Below the pieces are notes generated by a model, which had not been told where the DNA came from, searched no databases, and saw only the letters and a program-made list of their open reading frames with translations. Shown piece by piece: positions 51,828-60,102 of a DNA stretch of 64,000 bases; the first letter of the stretch is position 1; each line of letters opens with the position of its first letter. This stretch comes from DASQFI01 sp035633215 (lineage in GTDB: Bacteria; Acidobacteriota; Vicinamibacteria; Vicinamibacterales; SCN-69-37). Both the position numbers and the translations under genes were made by a program. The stretch covers positions 1-64,000 of the forward strand of contig DASQFI010000025.1 in the NCBI GenBank assembly GCA_035633215.1. Direction: 5' to 3'.

Positions 51828-54247
51828 GGTTCTCCCAGCAGGGCGGGCAGCACGAGCAGCGAGGTGGCCAGACACGCGATGATCGTGACGACGGTGACCA
51901 TACCGAGGGCTTGTAATGGCGCGTAGCTGGAAAAGATCAGCGAACCAAAGCCGATCATTGTGGTGGTTCCCGCCAGCAGAATCGACGGGGCTGTTCGCGT
52001 CAGGGCAATCGCCATTCCTCTGACGGGCTCCTGGGCGCGCCTGTGAAGCACATGAACGCCATAGTCGACGCCGATGCCGATGCACATCAGGACGCCAAAC
52101 ACGCTGAAGAGATCAAGCTCGACGCCCGCGAGTGCGAGGACCCCGGCGCTCCACAAGCTGCCGAGCGTGACCGGAACCAGCGACAATGCCGTGAGGCGAA
52201 GATTACGAAAGCCCAGCAAGAGCAGCACGATCACCCCCGCGACGCCGATGATTCCACCCCGGAGAAATGCGGGCAGAAAGCCTTTCTCGAGCTCCGCGTT
52301 CACGATCGTCAACCCGGTGAGTCGAAGTGGAAAGCCGACACGGTCCACCGCCGCCGCAATTGCCGGCAGCGCCGCGGGCGAGCGAGGGTACAAATACGTC
52401 ACCGTGAGATAGCGCCCGTCCTGCCGCACGATGTGATGCGACAAGAGGCCGTCGAGACCATTGGCGCGATAGCCCTCCAAGGTCAGCCGCTGATTGGGAT
52501 CGAGCAGTTTCGGCAGACGGTCGACAAACGGTTGAAAGCTCTGCGGGCGGAATCCGGCGCGCACCGCGGCATCCTCCAGGCGTCGCGAGAACTGGACGGG
52601 ATCGATCCCCGACCGCGCCAGCCGGTCCGCCGTCCGCGCCTGGCTGGCCTCGGGCGGCAGGAGCACGGCCGGCGAGCTGATACCCACATCGGCGGTTGAT
52701 CCGAGCGCAGCGGCGAGCCGTGCGTGCGCGTCGAGCAACGGGTCCAGCGCTTCGCCCTGCGCGATGACGAAAACAATGTCGTCCGGAAGCTGGAAACGTT
52801 TGGCGATTTCTCCCTCGAGATCTCCGTCTGGCGCACGCGAGTCGAGTTTCTGGACCGTGGGCGTCACCTTCAGATCGAACGACGCGACGCCGAGCACCAC
52901 GGTGAGCACGGCCGCCGCGATCAGAATGATTCGTCTCCGGCGGTTGACGAAGCGCGGCAGCCACGGGGTCTCGATGGCGCGCAGTTCTCCCGGCCGAAGA
53001 CGCTGCGGCACCAGCGCGGGAAACAGCAGCAGCGCAAACACGCCGCAGGCGAGCACTCCCCATCCGGCGATCCGGCCCAGGTCCTGCAGAGCGGGCAGAT
53101 CGATTGGCAGCAACCCAAAAAACGTCGCCGCGGTCGTAGTGAAGGCAATCGTCACGCTGACCGCGGCCGCTCCCAGCCTCGCAACGGCGTCCGCCGCCGA
53201 GAGGCCCGCGCGGCGGCCCTCGAGATAGCCCAGATAGAGCAGCAAGGTGTTGTCGACGCCCAGGCCGAACAGGATCGCAGCACTCGACGCCGACGCCGCG
53301 GACAGTGGAACAAACGCGCCATAGGTCGCGATCGTAACCAGGGATGCCAGACCAATTGGCAACGAGATGACCAGCAGGGGGCGAACGCTCCGGAAGACCA
53401 CGGCGACCAGCGCCAGAATGCCCATAAATGATGAGACGCTGTTGACGACGCTCTCTTTCTTGATGAGGGCCTCGCTCGCCGCCGCGACACGGTACCCACC
53501 GGCCTGACGTACGACCAGCGGAGGCCCAAGATCGCCGCTGATCTCAGCCACGCGCGTGTTGAGCCGGCGCGCGAACGCCGTGTCGAAGGGCGGTTGCGTC
53601 GGTTTGGCGATGACGAGCCGGCTGCCTCCATCGGCCGAAATGTATCCGCGCTGCCCTGCCGCGATCCCGATCGGAAGCCCGGTGGCGGTCAGATGCGCGC
53701 GCAGGTCTAACAACAGCCCAAGCGGATCGAGCTGCACCATGGCTTTGATGTCGGACGAGGGCACGGTCAATCGATCTCGTGCGGCTTCGAGCGCGCGACC
53801 GAGTTCCGGCCCCGCGAAACGCGATAGTGCGGCATCGATTCTGTCGGGACCGTACAAGAGAAGTTGCCGATCGAGCAGATAGGACCAGTCCTGCCCGGGT
53901 TGCTCCAGTCCTGAATCGACGGACGCGATCTCTGGAAGCGCGCTCAAACGCTCGACGAAACGCTCGATCTCCGGCTCGAACTCGGTGATTGAACGATCGG
54001 CCGGCGCCTCGAACACGACGTAGAGGCGATCGAGGCTGCCGAATGCCTCGAGGTACTCGTGGAAGGCCCGCACGGCCTTCCCCCGTTGCGGAAAGAGATG
54101 CAGGACGTTTGCGTCGAACGCGACGCCTCTGAGCAGCCACGTACTGGCGACTCCCACGGCCGCGGCAACGAGCAGGAGCAGAACGCGATAGCGGAACGCG
54201 AAGCGAAGCAGGCCGCGGAAGAACCGTTCCGGCATGAAGTGGAGCAA
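51824..54247 (-). CDS. MMPL/RND-family exporter
   Basis: Inner-membrane exporter of 807 residues with the classical arrangement: one N-terminal helix, a large periplasmic domain (about 35-240), five helices (FMGILALVAVVFRSVRPLLV, LGVDNTLLLYLGYLEGRRAG, ...), a second N-terminal-like helix, another periplasmic domain and five more helices ending GIGVDYGVHVLHRR. The GVDN and GVDYGVH motifs carry the proton-relay aspartates. This type exports aryl polyenes (xanthomonadin exporter) or hopanoids (HpnN). An ATG at 54235 is an alternative start. First gene of a four-gene coupled operon. Confidence 0.9.
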   Translation of the reverse strand: MLHFMPERFFRGLLRFAFRYRVLLLLVAAAVGVASTWLLRGVAFDANVLHLFPQRGKAVRAFHEYLEAFGSLDRLYVVFEAPADRSITEFEPEIERFVERLSALPEIASVDSGLEQPGQDWSYLLDRQLLLYGPDRIDAALSRFAGPELGRALEAARDRLTVPSSDIKAMVQLDPLGLLLDLRAHLTATGLPIGIAAGQRGYISADGGSRLVIAKPTQPPFDTAFARRLNTRVAEISGDLGPPLVVRQAGGYRVAAASEALIKKESVVNSVSSFMGILALVAVVFRSVRPLLVISLPIGLASLVTIATYGAFVPLSAASASSAAILFGLGVDNTLLLYLGYLEGRRAGLSAADAVARLGAAAVSVTIAFTTTAATFFGLLPIDLPALQDLGRIAGWGVLACGVFALLLFPALVPQRLRPGELRAIETPWLPRFVNRRRRIILIAAAVLTVVLGVASFDLKVTPTVQKLDSRAPDGDLEGEIAKRFQLPDDIVFVIAQGEALDPLLDAHARLAAALGSTADVGISSPAVLLPPEASQARTADRLARSGIDPVQFSRRLEDAAVRAGFRPQSFQPFVDRLPKLLDPNQRLTLEGYRANGLDGLLSHHIVRQDGRYLTVTYLYPRSPAALPAIAAAVDRVGFPLRLTGLTIVNAELEKGFLPAFLRGGIIGVAGVIVLLLLGFRNLRLTALSLVPVTLGSLWSAGVLALAGVELDLFSVFGVLMCIGIGVDYGVHVLHRRAQEPVRGMAIALTRTAPSILLAGTTTMIGFGSLIFSSYAPLQALGMVTVVTIIACLATSLLVLPALLGEP

Positions 54248-54283
54248 CCGTCGTCGACTCAGCCCGTCGAGAACGACCGGCAG

Positions 54284-54291
54284 TATAGACT
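54284..54291 (+). promoter_or_regulatory. Possible -10 element (TATAGACT) of the B12 radical SAM gene
   Basis: TATAGACT lies 16 nt before the ATG at 54308, in the 60-nt gap of the divergent pair. No -35 box is seen. Confidence 0.35.
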
Positions 54292-54307
54292 ATGGAGCGC
54301 TCGCGCC

Positions 54308-55843
54308 ATGGTCGTCCTCCTGCTCAGGCCGGCACCGTCGAACGAGCGATTTGGCCTCGGTCCATTCTTCAGGATCGAGCCGCTCGGCCTCGAATACATC
54401 GGCGCCGCCCTCGAGTCGCGGGGCCATCGCGTCACGGTCCGCGACCTGCGGTTCTCCAGGCCCATCGAGCATTTGCTGCGCACGACGAACCCCGCGGTTG
54501 TTGGCGTGGCATGCATGCACGCGCTCGAAATCGACGACACGCTGGCCCTCATCCGGCGCATTCGGTCGGCCGCGCCCACGGCGATGGTGGTGGTGGGCGG
54601 CCACTCAGCGGCGGCGTTTCCCGATCCGTTCTTCACCGGCGGCGCGACGGCGATCTGCCTCGATGACGGCGAACGTGCGTTGCCGGCGCTCGTCGATGCG
54701 CTCGAGCAGGCAGCACCTCTCGAATCCGTCCCTGGCTGGATGTTTCCAACGGAGAGCGGCCCGATTCGCACGACGGATCCGGAGACCGAGTTCAGGTTGG
54801 ACGACGTGCCGCTGCCCGCCCGGCATCTGGTTGACGGCTGGCGTCACCGCTACGCGTGTTTTCATCACAGGCCGGCCTACCTGATCGAAACCGCCCGGGG
54901 CTGCCCGTTCAGGTGCAATTTCTGCTCGGTCTGGCAGTTGTTCGGCCGGACGTTTCGCGAGCGGTCGATCGACTCCGTCGGTCGCGATTTTGCGGCGACC
55001 GGACCCGAGATCTTCGTCGCCGACGACCTGTTCTGGCACCATGCCTCGCGCAGCCTCGAGCTGGCGGGAGAGCTTCGTCGCCGCGGCATCCGCAAGAACT
55101 GGATCCTCGTCCAGAGCCGCGTCGATTTGGTGGCCAGCCATCCGGATCTTCTCGAAGCCTGGCGGCCGATCGCCCACGAATTCGACATCTTCTTCGGGCT
55201 CGAAGCGGCAACCGACCGAGGGCTGGCCCGCCTCGTCAAGGACACGACCGTGAACAGGACCGCCGAAGCGGTCGACGTCGCGCGCACCCTCGGCTACGGC
55301 GTGACGGGCAACTTCGTGATCGACCCGGATTGGGCGGAGTCGGACTTCGAAGCCTTATGGGGATTCGTCCGGCAGCACGGACTGGGACGCGCCGGCTACA
55401 CGATCCTGACGCCGCTGCCAGGAACGGCGTACTTCGAAGAGTCGCGGCAGCGGATCCGCGCGGTCGAATGGTCCCAGTTCGACATGCACCACCTGCTCTG
55501 GGAGCCGCGGCTGGGCGTCGATCGCTTCTTCGAGCTGTACTGCGAAACGTGGCAGCGCTCGGTGCTCAATCTCAAGGGCGAAAAGAAATGGTGGCAGTGG
55601 GCGGCGCACGCTCGCCCACGCCACTGGCTGCACCTGGCGCAGGTGCTTCGGCGTACCAACCGAATGTTCAGGCCGGCGCACTACATCAGCGAGCATCGTC
55701 TGGGAGCCACGAGCGGTCCGCTGCCGGGCCTGCCTCGGCAGTCGCCGGCACTCTCCCGGCCGATCCGGACGTCGGGGATCCGGCCGTCTACGGCGGAAGC
55801 TGCGCTCGGTCGAACGTCGGCACCAGTCCCACCCGCTGGTTGA
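54308..55843 (+). CDS. B12-binding radical SAM protein, HpnR-like lipid methylase
   Basis: A 511-residue radical SAM enzyme with an N-terminal cobalamin-binding domain (PLGLEYIGAALESRGHRVTV, GVACMHALEIDDTLALIRR, VVVGGHSAAAFPDPFF) and the CxxxCxxC motif ARGCPFRCNFCSVWQLFGR. The region FDIFFGLEAATDRGLARL, GLGRAGYTILTPLPGT and the C-terminal ELYCETWQRSVLN block resemble hopanoid C-3 methylase HpnR. No hopanoid cyclase is in the window, so the methylated product may instead be the cluster's own chain; this is inference. Its last 56 nt overlap the convergent oxidoreductase gene. Confidence 0.85.
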   Translation: MVVLLLRPAPSNERFGLGPFFRIEPLGLEYIGAALESRGHRVTVRDLRFSRPIEHLLRTTNPAVVGVACMHALEIDDTLALIRRIRSAAPTAMVVVGGHSAAAFPDPFFTGGATAICLDDGERALPALVDALEQAAPLESVPGWMFPTESGPIRTTDPETEFRLDDVPLPARHLVDGWRHRYACFHHRPAYLIETARGCPFRCNFCSVWQLFGRTFRERSIDSVGRDFAATGPEIFVADDLFWHHASRSLELAGELRRRGIRKNWILVQSRVDLVASHPDLLEAWRPIAHEFDIFFGLEAATDRGLARLVKDTTVNRTAEAVDVARTLGYGVTGNFVIDPDWAESDFEALWGFVRQHGLGRAGYTILTPLPGTAYFEESRQRIRAVEWSQFDMHHLLWEPRLGVDRFFELYCETWQRSVLNLKGEKKWWQWAAHARPRHWLHLAQVLRRTNRMFRPAHYISEHRLGATSGPLPGLPRQSPALSRPIRTSGIRPSTAEAALGRTSAPVPPAG

Positions 55844-57089
55844 GCCGGACAAGAAAAAGGAAGATCTGCAATCTCCAGGTCAGGCTCCAGCTCCGCGGCG
55901 CGCCGGCCAGCACCGAGGTCACGGCCTGCAGCAGCTGGAACTTCCGCGACGGCGACAGCAGGAGCTCCAGGAAACCCGGCTCGTACCATCCATAGATGAA
56001 CCGGCGGTACAGGTGCTGGTTGTAAATCATCGTACGCACGTACTGCGCAAACGCTCCTGACCGGTCCGGACGCTCGAGGCGCGCATGGATCGCTTCGGCG
56101 GCGGAGATCCCGGACGTGATCGCCAGGTGCACACCTGATGAGAAGATCGGATCGAGGAAGAAACCGGCGTCTCCGAGGAGAAGCCATCGATCGCCGCAGA
56201 GCGCCGTCGTGCCGTACGAGAAATCGCTGGTCGCGTGCACCGGCGAGACGCGCTCGGCACCGACCAGCCGCGGCGCGAGAGCGGGCACGCGGCGCAGGAC
56301 GTCCCCGAAATATTCGTCTGGCGTCATCTTCGCCCGCTTGAAAACGTCGCCGTCCACCACCACGCCAATGCTGGTGATGCCCTCGGCCAGCGGAATCCAC
56401 CAGATCCAGCCCCCGCGAATCACGACGGAGATGGTGTTGCCGGCGTCGCGTCCCGTGTCTCGAAGCGCGCCTTTGAAATGGGCGAAGATCGCGACTTTGC
56501 GCAGTGACGAATCCGGCAGCTTGAGGTTCAGCTTCGTGGCGAGGAACGCGTCCCGGCCCGTCGCGTCGGCGAGATACCGCGCTTCCAGGTCGTACGGCCG
56601 GCCGTCGGCCCCGGAGACCTTCAGCTTGACGCGATCCTGGCCGAACTCGACGTCGCGAACGGTGTGGTTCTCCCGCACGTCGGTTCCGCCCGACCGGCTG
56701 TGCTCGAGGAGCAGGTGATCGAATTTGCTGCGCAGCACCTGGTAGGCGCCAGGGAACTCCGGCGTGAACGCGTCGCTGAAGTAAAACGTGTGGCCGATCT
56801 TGTCGTCGGCTGTGACGAATCGCGCGCCCCATTTCGGGACGAAGTCGCCGGCCTCGAGGATGGGAAGAAATCCCGTCCGGCGCATCAACCCCAGCGTGAA
56901 CGGCAGCAGGGACTCGCCAATGTGGAACCGGGGATGCGGCGTTTTTTCGAGCAGCACCACCGAGTGGCCGAGCTGACGCAGCATCGTCGAGACCGTCGAT
57001 CCCGCGGGTCCGCCGCCGATGACCGCGACATCCCACAGCGGGCGGTCCGATTCACGGGCCGGATTGGGCTCGAGGGTGGCCGACATCAT
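55788..57089 (-). CDS. FAD-dependent oxidoreductase of the flavin halogenase family
   Basis: A 433-residue flavoprotein. The FAD-binding motif is DVAVIGGGPAGSTVSTML; HIGESLLPFTLGLM is the block shared with flavin halogenases; and WIWWIPLAEG fits the WxWxIP halogenase signature. GDRWLLLGDAGFFLDPIFSSGV is the second FAD motif. Xanthomonadin clusters also carry such genes. Halogenation is possible but related proteins include plain oxidoreductases and geranylgeranyl reductases, so the reaction is open. It overlaps the LolA-like gene by 4 nt. Confidence 0.86.
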   Translation of the reverse strand: MMSATLEPNPARESDRPLWDVAVIGGGPAGSTVSTMLRQLGHSVVLLEKTPHPRFHIGESLLPFTLGLMRRTGFLPILEAGDFVPKWGARFVTADDKIGHTFYFSDAFTPEFPGAYQVLRSKFDHLLLEHSRSGGTDVRENHTVRDVEFGQDRVKLKVSGADGRPYDLEARYLADATGRDAFLATKLNLKLPDSSLRKVAIFAHFKGALRDTGRDAGNTISVVIRGGWIWWIPLAEGITSIGVVVDGDVFKRAKMTPDEYFGDVLRRVPALAPRLVGAERVSPVHATSDFSYGTTALCGDRWLLLGDAGFFLDPIFSSGVHLAITSGISAAEAIHARLERPDRSGAFAQYVRTMIYNQHLYRRFIYGWYEPGFLELLLSPSRKFQLLQAVTSVLAGAPRSWSLTWRLQIFLFLVRLNQRVGLVPTFDRAQLPP

Positions 57090-57748
57090 CGAAGTCGCGT
57101 CACGCCTCGCCCGGATCGCTTCGGCCGCGCAAACGTCGAGTCGTCCACGGGGACATTGGTCTTGAGGTCCGAGAGCTCGATGGTCTTGCTGTCGCCGCCG
57201 GGAAAGTCCATTTGCAGCCTGGTCATCAACAACCGCTCACGGTCGATCCACAGACGGAGGCGCACCAGCCCTTCCTTGATCTGCTTGCGCTTCGGCGCCA
57301 TCTCCAGCAGATGCGCCGGCGGACCGGCGTGTGTCGTGAGCGTCATCTCGAAGTTGTCGCGCAGCTCCTGGTAGGACGCGTCCGCGAAGTACTTCTGCAC
57401 TCGCCGCTGCATGGCCGCGATCCCGATCTGCTCGATGGGGCGGTTCGGCTGCGCGACGACGAGCGCCTGCTCGTCGATCCAGATGGTTCGCGCGTCAGGA
57501 GGAGCGTAACGCATCACCACGCGAATTGGATTGACCGCCGCGACCAGCGTCCCGGTTGTCACGATGGGCCGCACGAGCAACGACGATCGAGTCGTCTCGG
57601 TGAACGAGGCGCTCATCGTCCGGATCGACGCCTGAATCGCCCGCCCGCGCGCAAAAAGCTCTTCGAGCGGATCGACGGGCTGGCGCGGTGCGGTCCCGGC
57701 CACCACGACCGCCGTCAGGATTACGCTCGTCGCGATCTTGATGCCCAT
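57086..57748 (-). CDS. LolA-like outer-membrane lipoprotein carrier protein
   Basis: A 220-residue exported protein with a signal peptide (IATSVILTAVVVAGTA) and the LolA/LppX fold pattern: AIQASIRTMSASFTETTRSS, GTLVAAVNPIRVVMRYAPPDARTIW, RVQKYFADASYQELRDNFEM, RLWIDRERLLMTRLQMDFPGGDSKTIELSDL. In aryl-polyene clusters a LolA homologue works with the MMPL exporter to move the lipid product to the outer membrane. ATG at 57748 is the first residue of the signal peptide. Confidence 0.88.
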   Translation of the reverse strand: MGIKIATSVILTAVVVAGTAPRQPVDPLEELFARGRAIQASIRTMSASFTETTRSSLLVRPIVTTGTLVAAVNPIRVVMRYAPPDARTIWIDEQALVVAQPNRPIEQIGIAAMQRRVQKYFADASYQELRDNFEMTLTTHAGPPAHLLEMAPKRKQIKEGLVRLRLWIDRERLLMTRLQMDFPGGDSKTIELSDLKTNVPVDDSTFARPKRSGRGVTRLR

Positions 57749-57786
57749 CGACGACGCCGCGGGCAAGCCTATGGGATCCGACCAGC

Positions 57787-57792
57787 TATAAT
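57787..57792 (+). promoter_or_regulatory. Likely -10 element of the ketosynthase-fabG-ACP operon
   Basis: Perfect TATAAT in CAGCTATAATC, 16 nt before the ATG at 57809. The same 11-mer is used at 47619-47629. Confidence 0.55.
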
Positions 57793-57808
57793 CAACCGGC
57801 CAGACTGC

Positions 57809-59026
57809 ATGACCGACCCGGTTGCGATCACGGGAGGAAGCTGTATCTCGGGCCTGGGTCTTGGACGAACCGCATTTGATTCGGCGTTGCGCGCCGGCCG
57901 CTCTGCGATTTCCGCCGCCACGTTCGACACCAGCGCGCTGCAATCCCATCTGGCCGGTCAGATTGTCGATTTCGATCCGGCGGCGTTCATCGCGCCCGGC
58001 AAATTGCGCCGCATCGATCGAATCGGACGTCTGGCGGTCGCCTGCTGCCGGCTGGCTCTCGACGACGCCGGCCTGAGAGGTGCCGTCGGCGACGGTGAGG
58101 TCGCCGTCGTCATCGGCACGCAGACCGCGGGAATCCACAGCCTGGTCGAGTACCTCGATCGGCTCATCGCGCAGGGGCCGCCGGGAGCGTCCGCGCTCGA
58201 TTTCAGCAACACGGTCGGCAACGCGGCCGCGAGCCTGTGCGGCATCGAGCTCGGCCTTCGCGGCGCCAATGTCACGGTGAACAACAAGGAGGCCTCGGCC
58301 CTCGGCGCCGTCGCCTATGCGATGAGCCTGATCGGTTCCGGACCGGCCCGTGCCGTCGTGACGGGCGGCGTCGACGACATCGAGGCCACGTTTTTTGCCA
58401 CGCACGAACGCTTCGGCGTACTCGCAAGCGACGAAGGGCATGGCGAGGCGTCGCGGCCGTTCGACCGGCGACGAAACGGGTTCGTGATGGGGAGCGGGGC
58501 GTTTCTGATCGTGCTCGAGTCGGCCGCGTCCGTCGAGGCCCGCGGCGTGACTCCGCGGGGCCACCTGCTGGGCATCGGCGCGACGGCGGCCACCTGCCGC
58601 CTGAACGACTGGCCGCGCCAACCGGCCCAGCTCGTCCGCTGCATGCGCGATGCGCTCGATCGCGCCAACCTCGAACCTCGTGACGTCGCCGTGGTTTTCG
58701 CCTCCGCCAACTCCACGCAGGCGCTCGATCGCGTCGAGGCGGCTGCCCTGGCTGAAGTATTTGGAGCCGGGGCGGTTCCCGTCACCTCGCTCAAGGGCGC
58801 CCTCGGCGAATGCGGGGCGACAGGCGCCGCCGGCATTCTCGCGGCGCTGACCTGTCTCGATGAGGGGGTCATCCCGCCTACTGCCGGGTTCGCCGAGTCC
58901 GACCCGGAGTGTCCGGTCGACGTCTCGGCCTCGCCGCGGCCGTTGCCGCCGCGGGCCGGCCGCGTCGCGCTCGTCAACAGCTTCGCAAGCGGCGGCACCA
59001 GCTATGCCGCAGTCGTCCGGGCATGA
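57809..59026 (+). CDS. Ketosynthase-like protein without catalytic residues (chain-length-factor-like)
   Basis: Thiolase-fold protein of 405 residues with ordinary family landmarks: ITGGSCISGLGLG, RRIDRIGRLAVACCRLALDDAG, FSNTVGNAAASLCGIELGLRG, GRRNGF-type FDRRRNGFVMGSGAFLIVLE and NSFASGGTS. The active-site triad is gone: the cysteine of the TACxxS motif is Glu161 (NNKEAS), the first histidine is Ser299 and the second is Glu334 (SLKGALGEC). This resembles chain-length factors, which pair with an active ketosynthase, but none is in the window. It overlaps fabG by 4 nt (ATGA). Confidence 0.88.
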   Translation: MTDPVAITGGSCISGLGLGRTAFDSALRAGRSAISAATFDTSALQSHLAGQIVDFDPAAFIAPGKLRRIDRIGRLAVACCRLALDDAGLRGAVGDGEVAVVIGTQTAGIHSLVEYLDRLIAQGPPGASALDFSNTVGNAAASLCGIELGLRGANVTVNNKEASALGAVAYAMSLIGSGPARAVVTGGVDDIEATFFATHERFGVLASDEGHGEASRPFDRRRNGFVMGSGAFLIVLESAASVEARGVTPRGHLLGIGATAATCRLNDWPRQPAQLVRCMRDALDRANLEPRDVAVVFASANSTQALDRVEAAALAEVFGAGAVPVTSLKGALGECGATGAAGILAALTCLDEGVIPPTAGFAESDPECPVDVSASPRPLPPRAGRVALVNSFASGGTSYAAVVRA

Positions 59027-59778
59027 CAGCCGTCGCGAGCCGCCTGGAAGGACGCGTCGCGGTGGTCACCGGAGGATCGCGCGGTATCGGTCGCGCGATC
59101 GCCCTGGCCCTTGGCCGACACGGCGCCGCCGTGGCGCTGTCGTTCAAGAGTCACGAGCAGGATGCGAGACAGGTTGTCGACGAGCTCACCGGCGCCGGCG
59201 CGCGCGCCGTGGCGCTGCGATGTGACGTCGCGAACGAACCGGACGTCGGCGCGTTCTTCGATCGGATCGTGGCGACGCTCGGCGGCGTCGACATCCTCGT
59301 CAACAACGCCGGCGCTGTCCAGAGCGCGGCATTCCTCTTCATGACGTCAGAGAACTGGCGCGAGGTCCTCGGCGTGAATCTCGATGGGACCTTCTTTTGC
59401 ACAAAGGCCGCCGTTCGCGGCATGATGGTCCGTCGCTGGGGTCGCATCGTGAACGTCGTGTCCGCCAGCGGTACCGTCGGACTTCCGGGACAGGCGAACT
59501 ACGCCGCGTCGAAGGCGGGCGTCGTGGGACTCACTCGAACCCTGGCCCGCGAGCTCGCGCCGCACGGGGTGCTGGTCAACGCCGTGTCGCCCGGCCTCAT
59601 CGAGACCGATATGACGGCCGCCATGCCGGAGCGCACGCGTGACGCGCTGCTGCAGCGGATCGCGCTCGCCCGCGCCGGTCGCGTCGACGAAGTTGCCCCG
59701 CTCGTGACGTTCCTGGTCTCCGAGGAGGCCAGTTACATCACCGGACAGGTCATTGCCGTGGACGGAGGACTCTTTTGA
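59023..59778 (+). CDS. fabG: 3-oxoacyl-ACP reductase (FabG)
   Basis: NADPH-dependent SDR of 251 residues that reduces beta-ketoacyl-ACP. The cofactor motif is TGGSRGIGRAIA, the catalytic residues lie in VVNVVSASGTVGLPGQANYAASKAG (Ser, Tyr, Lys), and the C-terminus is ITGQVIAVDGGLF. Basic-binding VALSFKSHEQ suggests NADPH. Start ATG overlaps the ketosynthase stop; the ACP gene starts 28 nt downstream. FabG is the usual partner of the dehydratase at 47637 in chain processing. Confidence 0.95.
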   Translation: MTAVASRLEGRVAVVTGGSRGIGRAIALALGRHGAAVALSFKSHEQDARQVVDELTGAGARAVALRCDVANEPDVGAFFDRIVATLGGVDILVNNAGAVQSAAFLFMTSENWREVLGVNLDGTFFCTKAAVRGMMVRRWGRIVNVVSASGTVGLPGQANYAASKAGVVGLTRTLARELAPHGVLVNAVSPGLIETDMTAAMPERTRDALLQRIALARAGRVDEVAPLVTFLVSEEASYITGQVIAVDGGLF

Positions 59779-59806
59779 AGATTCGGGGCGGCGAAGAAAG
59801 CCGGCA

Positions 59807-60085
59807 ATGGACAGCACTCTGAAGCTTCGCGTCAAAGAGACGATCGTCCGCAGCCTCCGACTGACCGTCGCGCCGTCCGAGATTGCCGACGACCTCCCGT
59901 TGTTCGGCGAAGGCCTGGGTCTCGATTCCATCGACGCGCTCGAGCTCGTCCTCGAGATCGAGCGAACGTTTGGCGTCGCGATTCACGACGAACATCTCGG
60001 GCGGCGGGTCCTGCGGTCGGTCGACTCGATTGCAGAGTTCATCGAGGCTGCCCAACAATCCGGTTCCGCGTCGCGCGAGAGCTGA
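59807..60085 (+). CDS. Acyl carrier protein
   Basis: A 92-residue carrier protein with the 4'-phosphopantetheine site GLGLDSIDALELVLEIE (Ser in DSID), which is at the normal distance from the N-terminus. Acidic helices surround it. The C-terminal region (HLGRRVLRSVDSIAEFIEAA) is typical. The ribosome-binding site is weak. It follows fabG and precedes the deacetylase by 17 nt. Since a housekeeping ACP is expected elsewhere with the fab genes, this one is probably dedicated to the cluster. Confidence 0.94.
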   Translation: MDSTLKLRVKETIVRSLRLTVAPSEIADDLPLFGEGLGLDSIDALELVLEIERTFGVAIHDEHLGRRVLRSVDSIAEFIEAAQQSGSASRES

Positions 60086-60102
60086 GACGCTGCAGGAACG
60101 GG

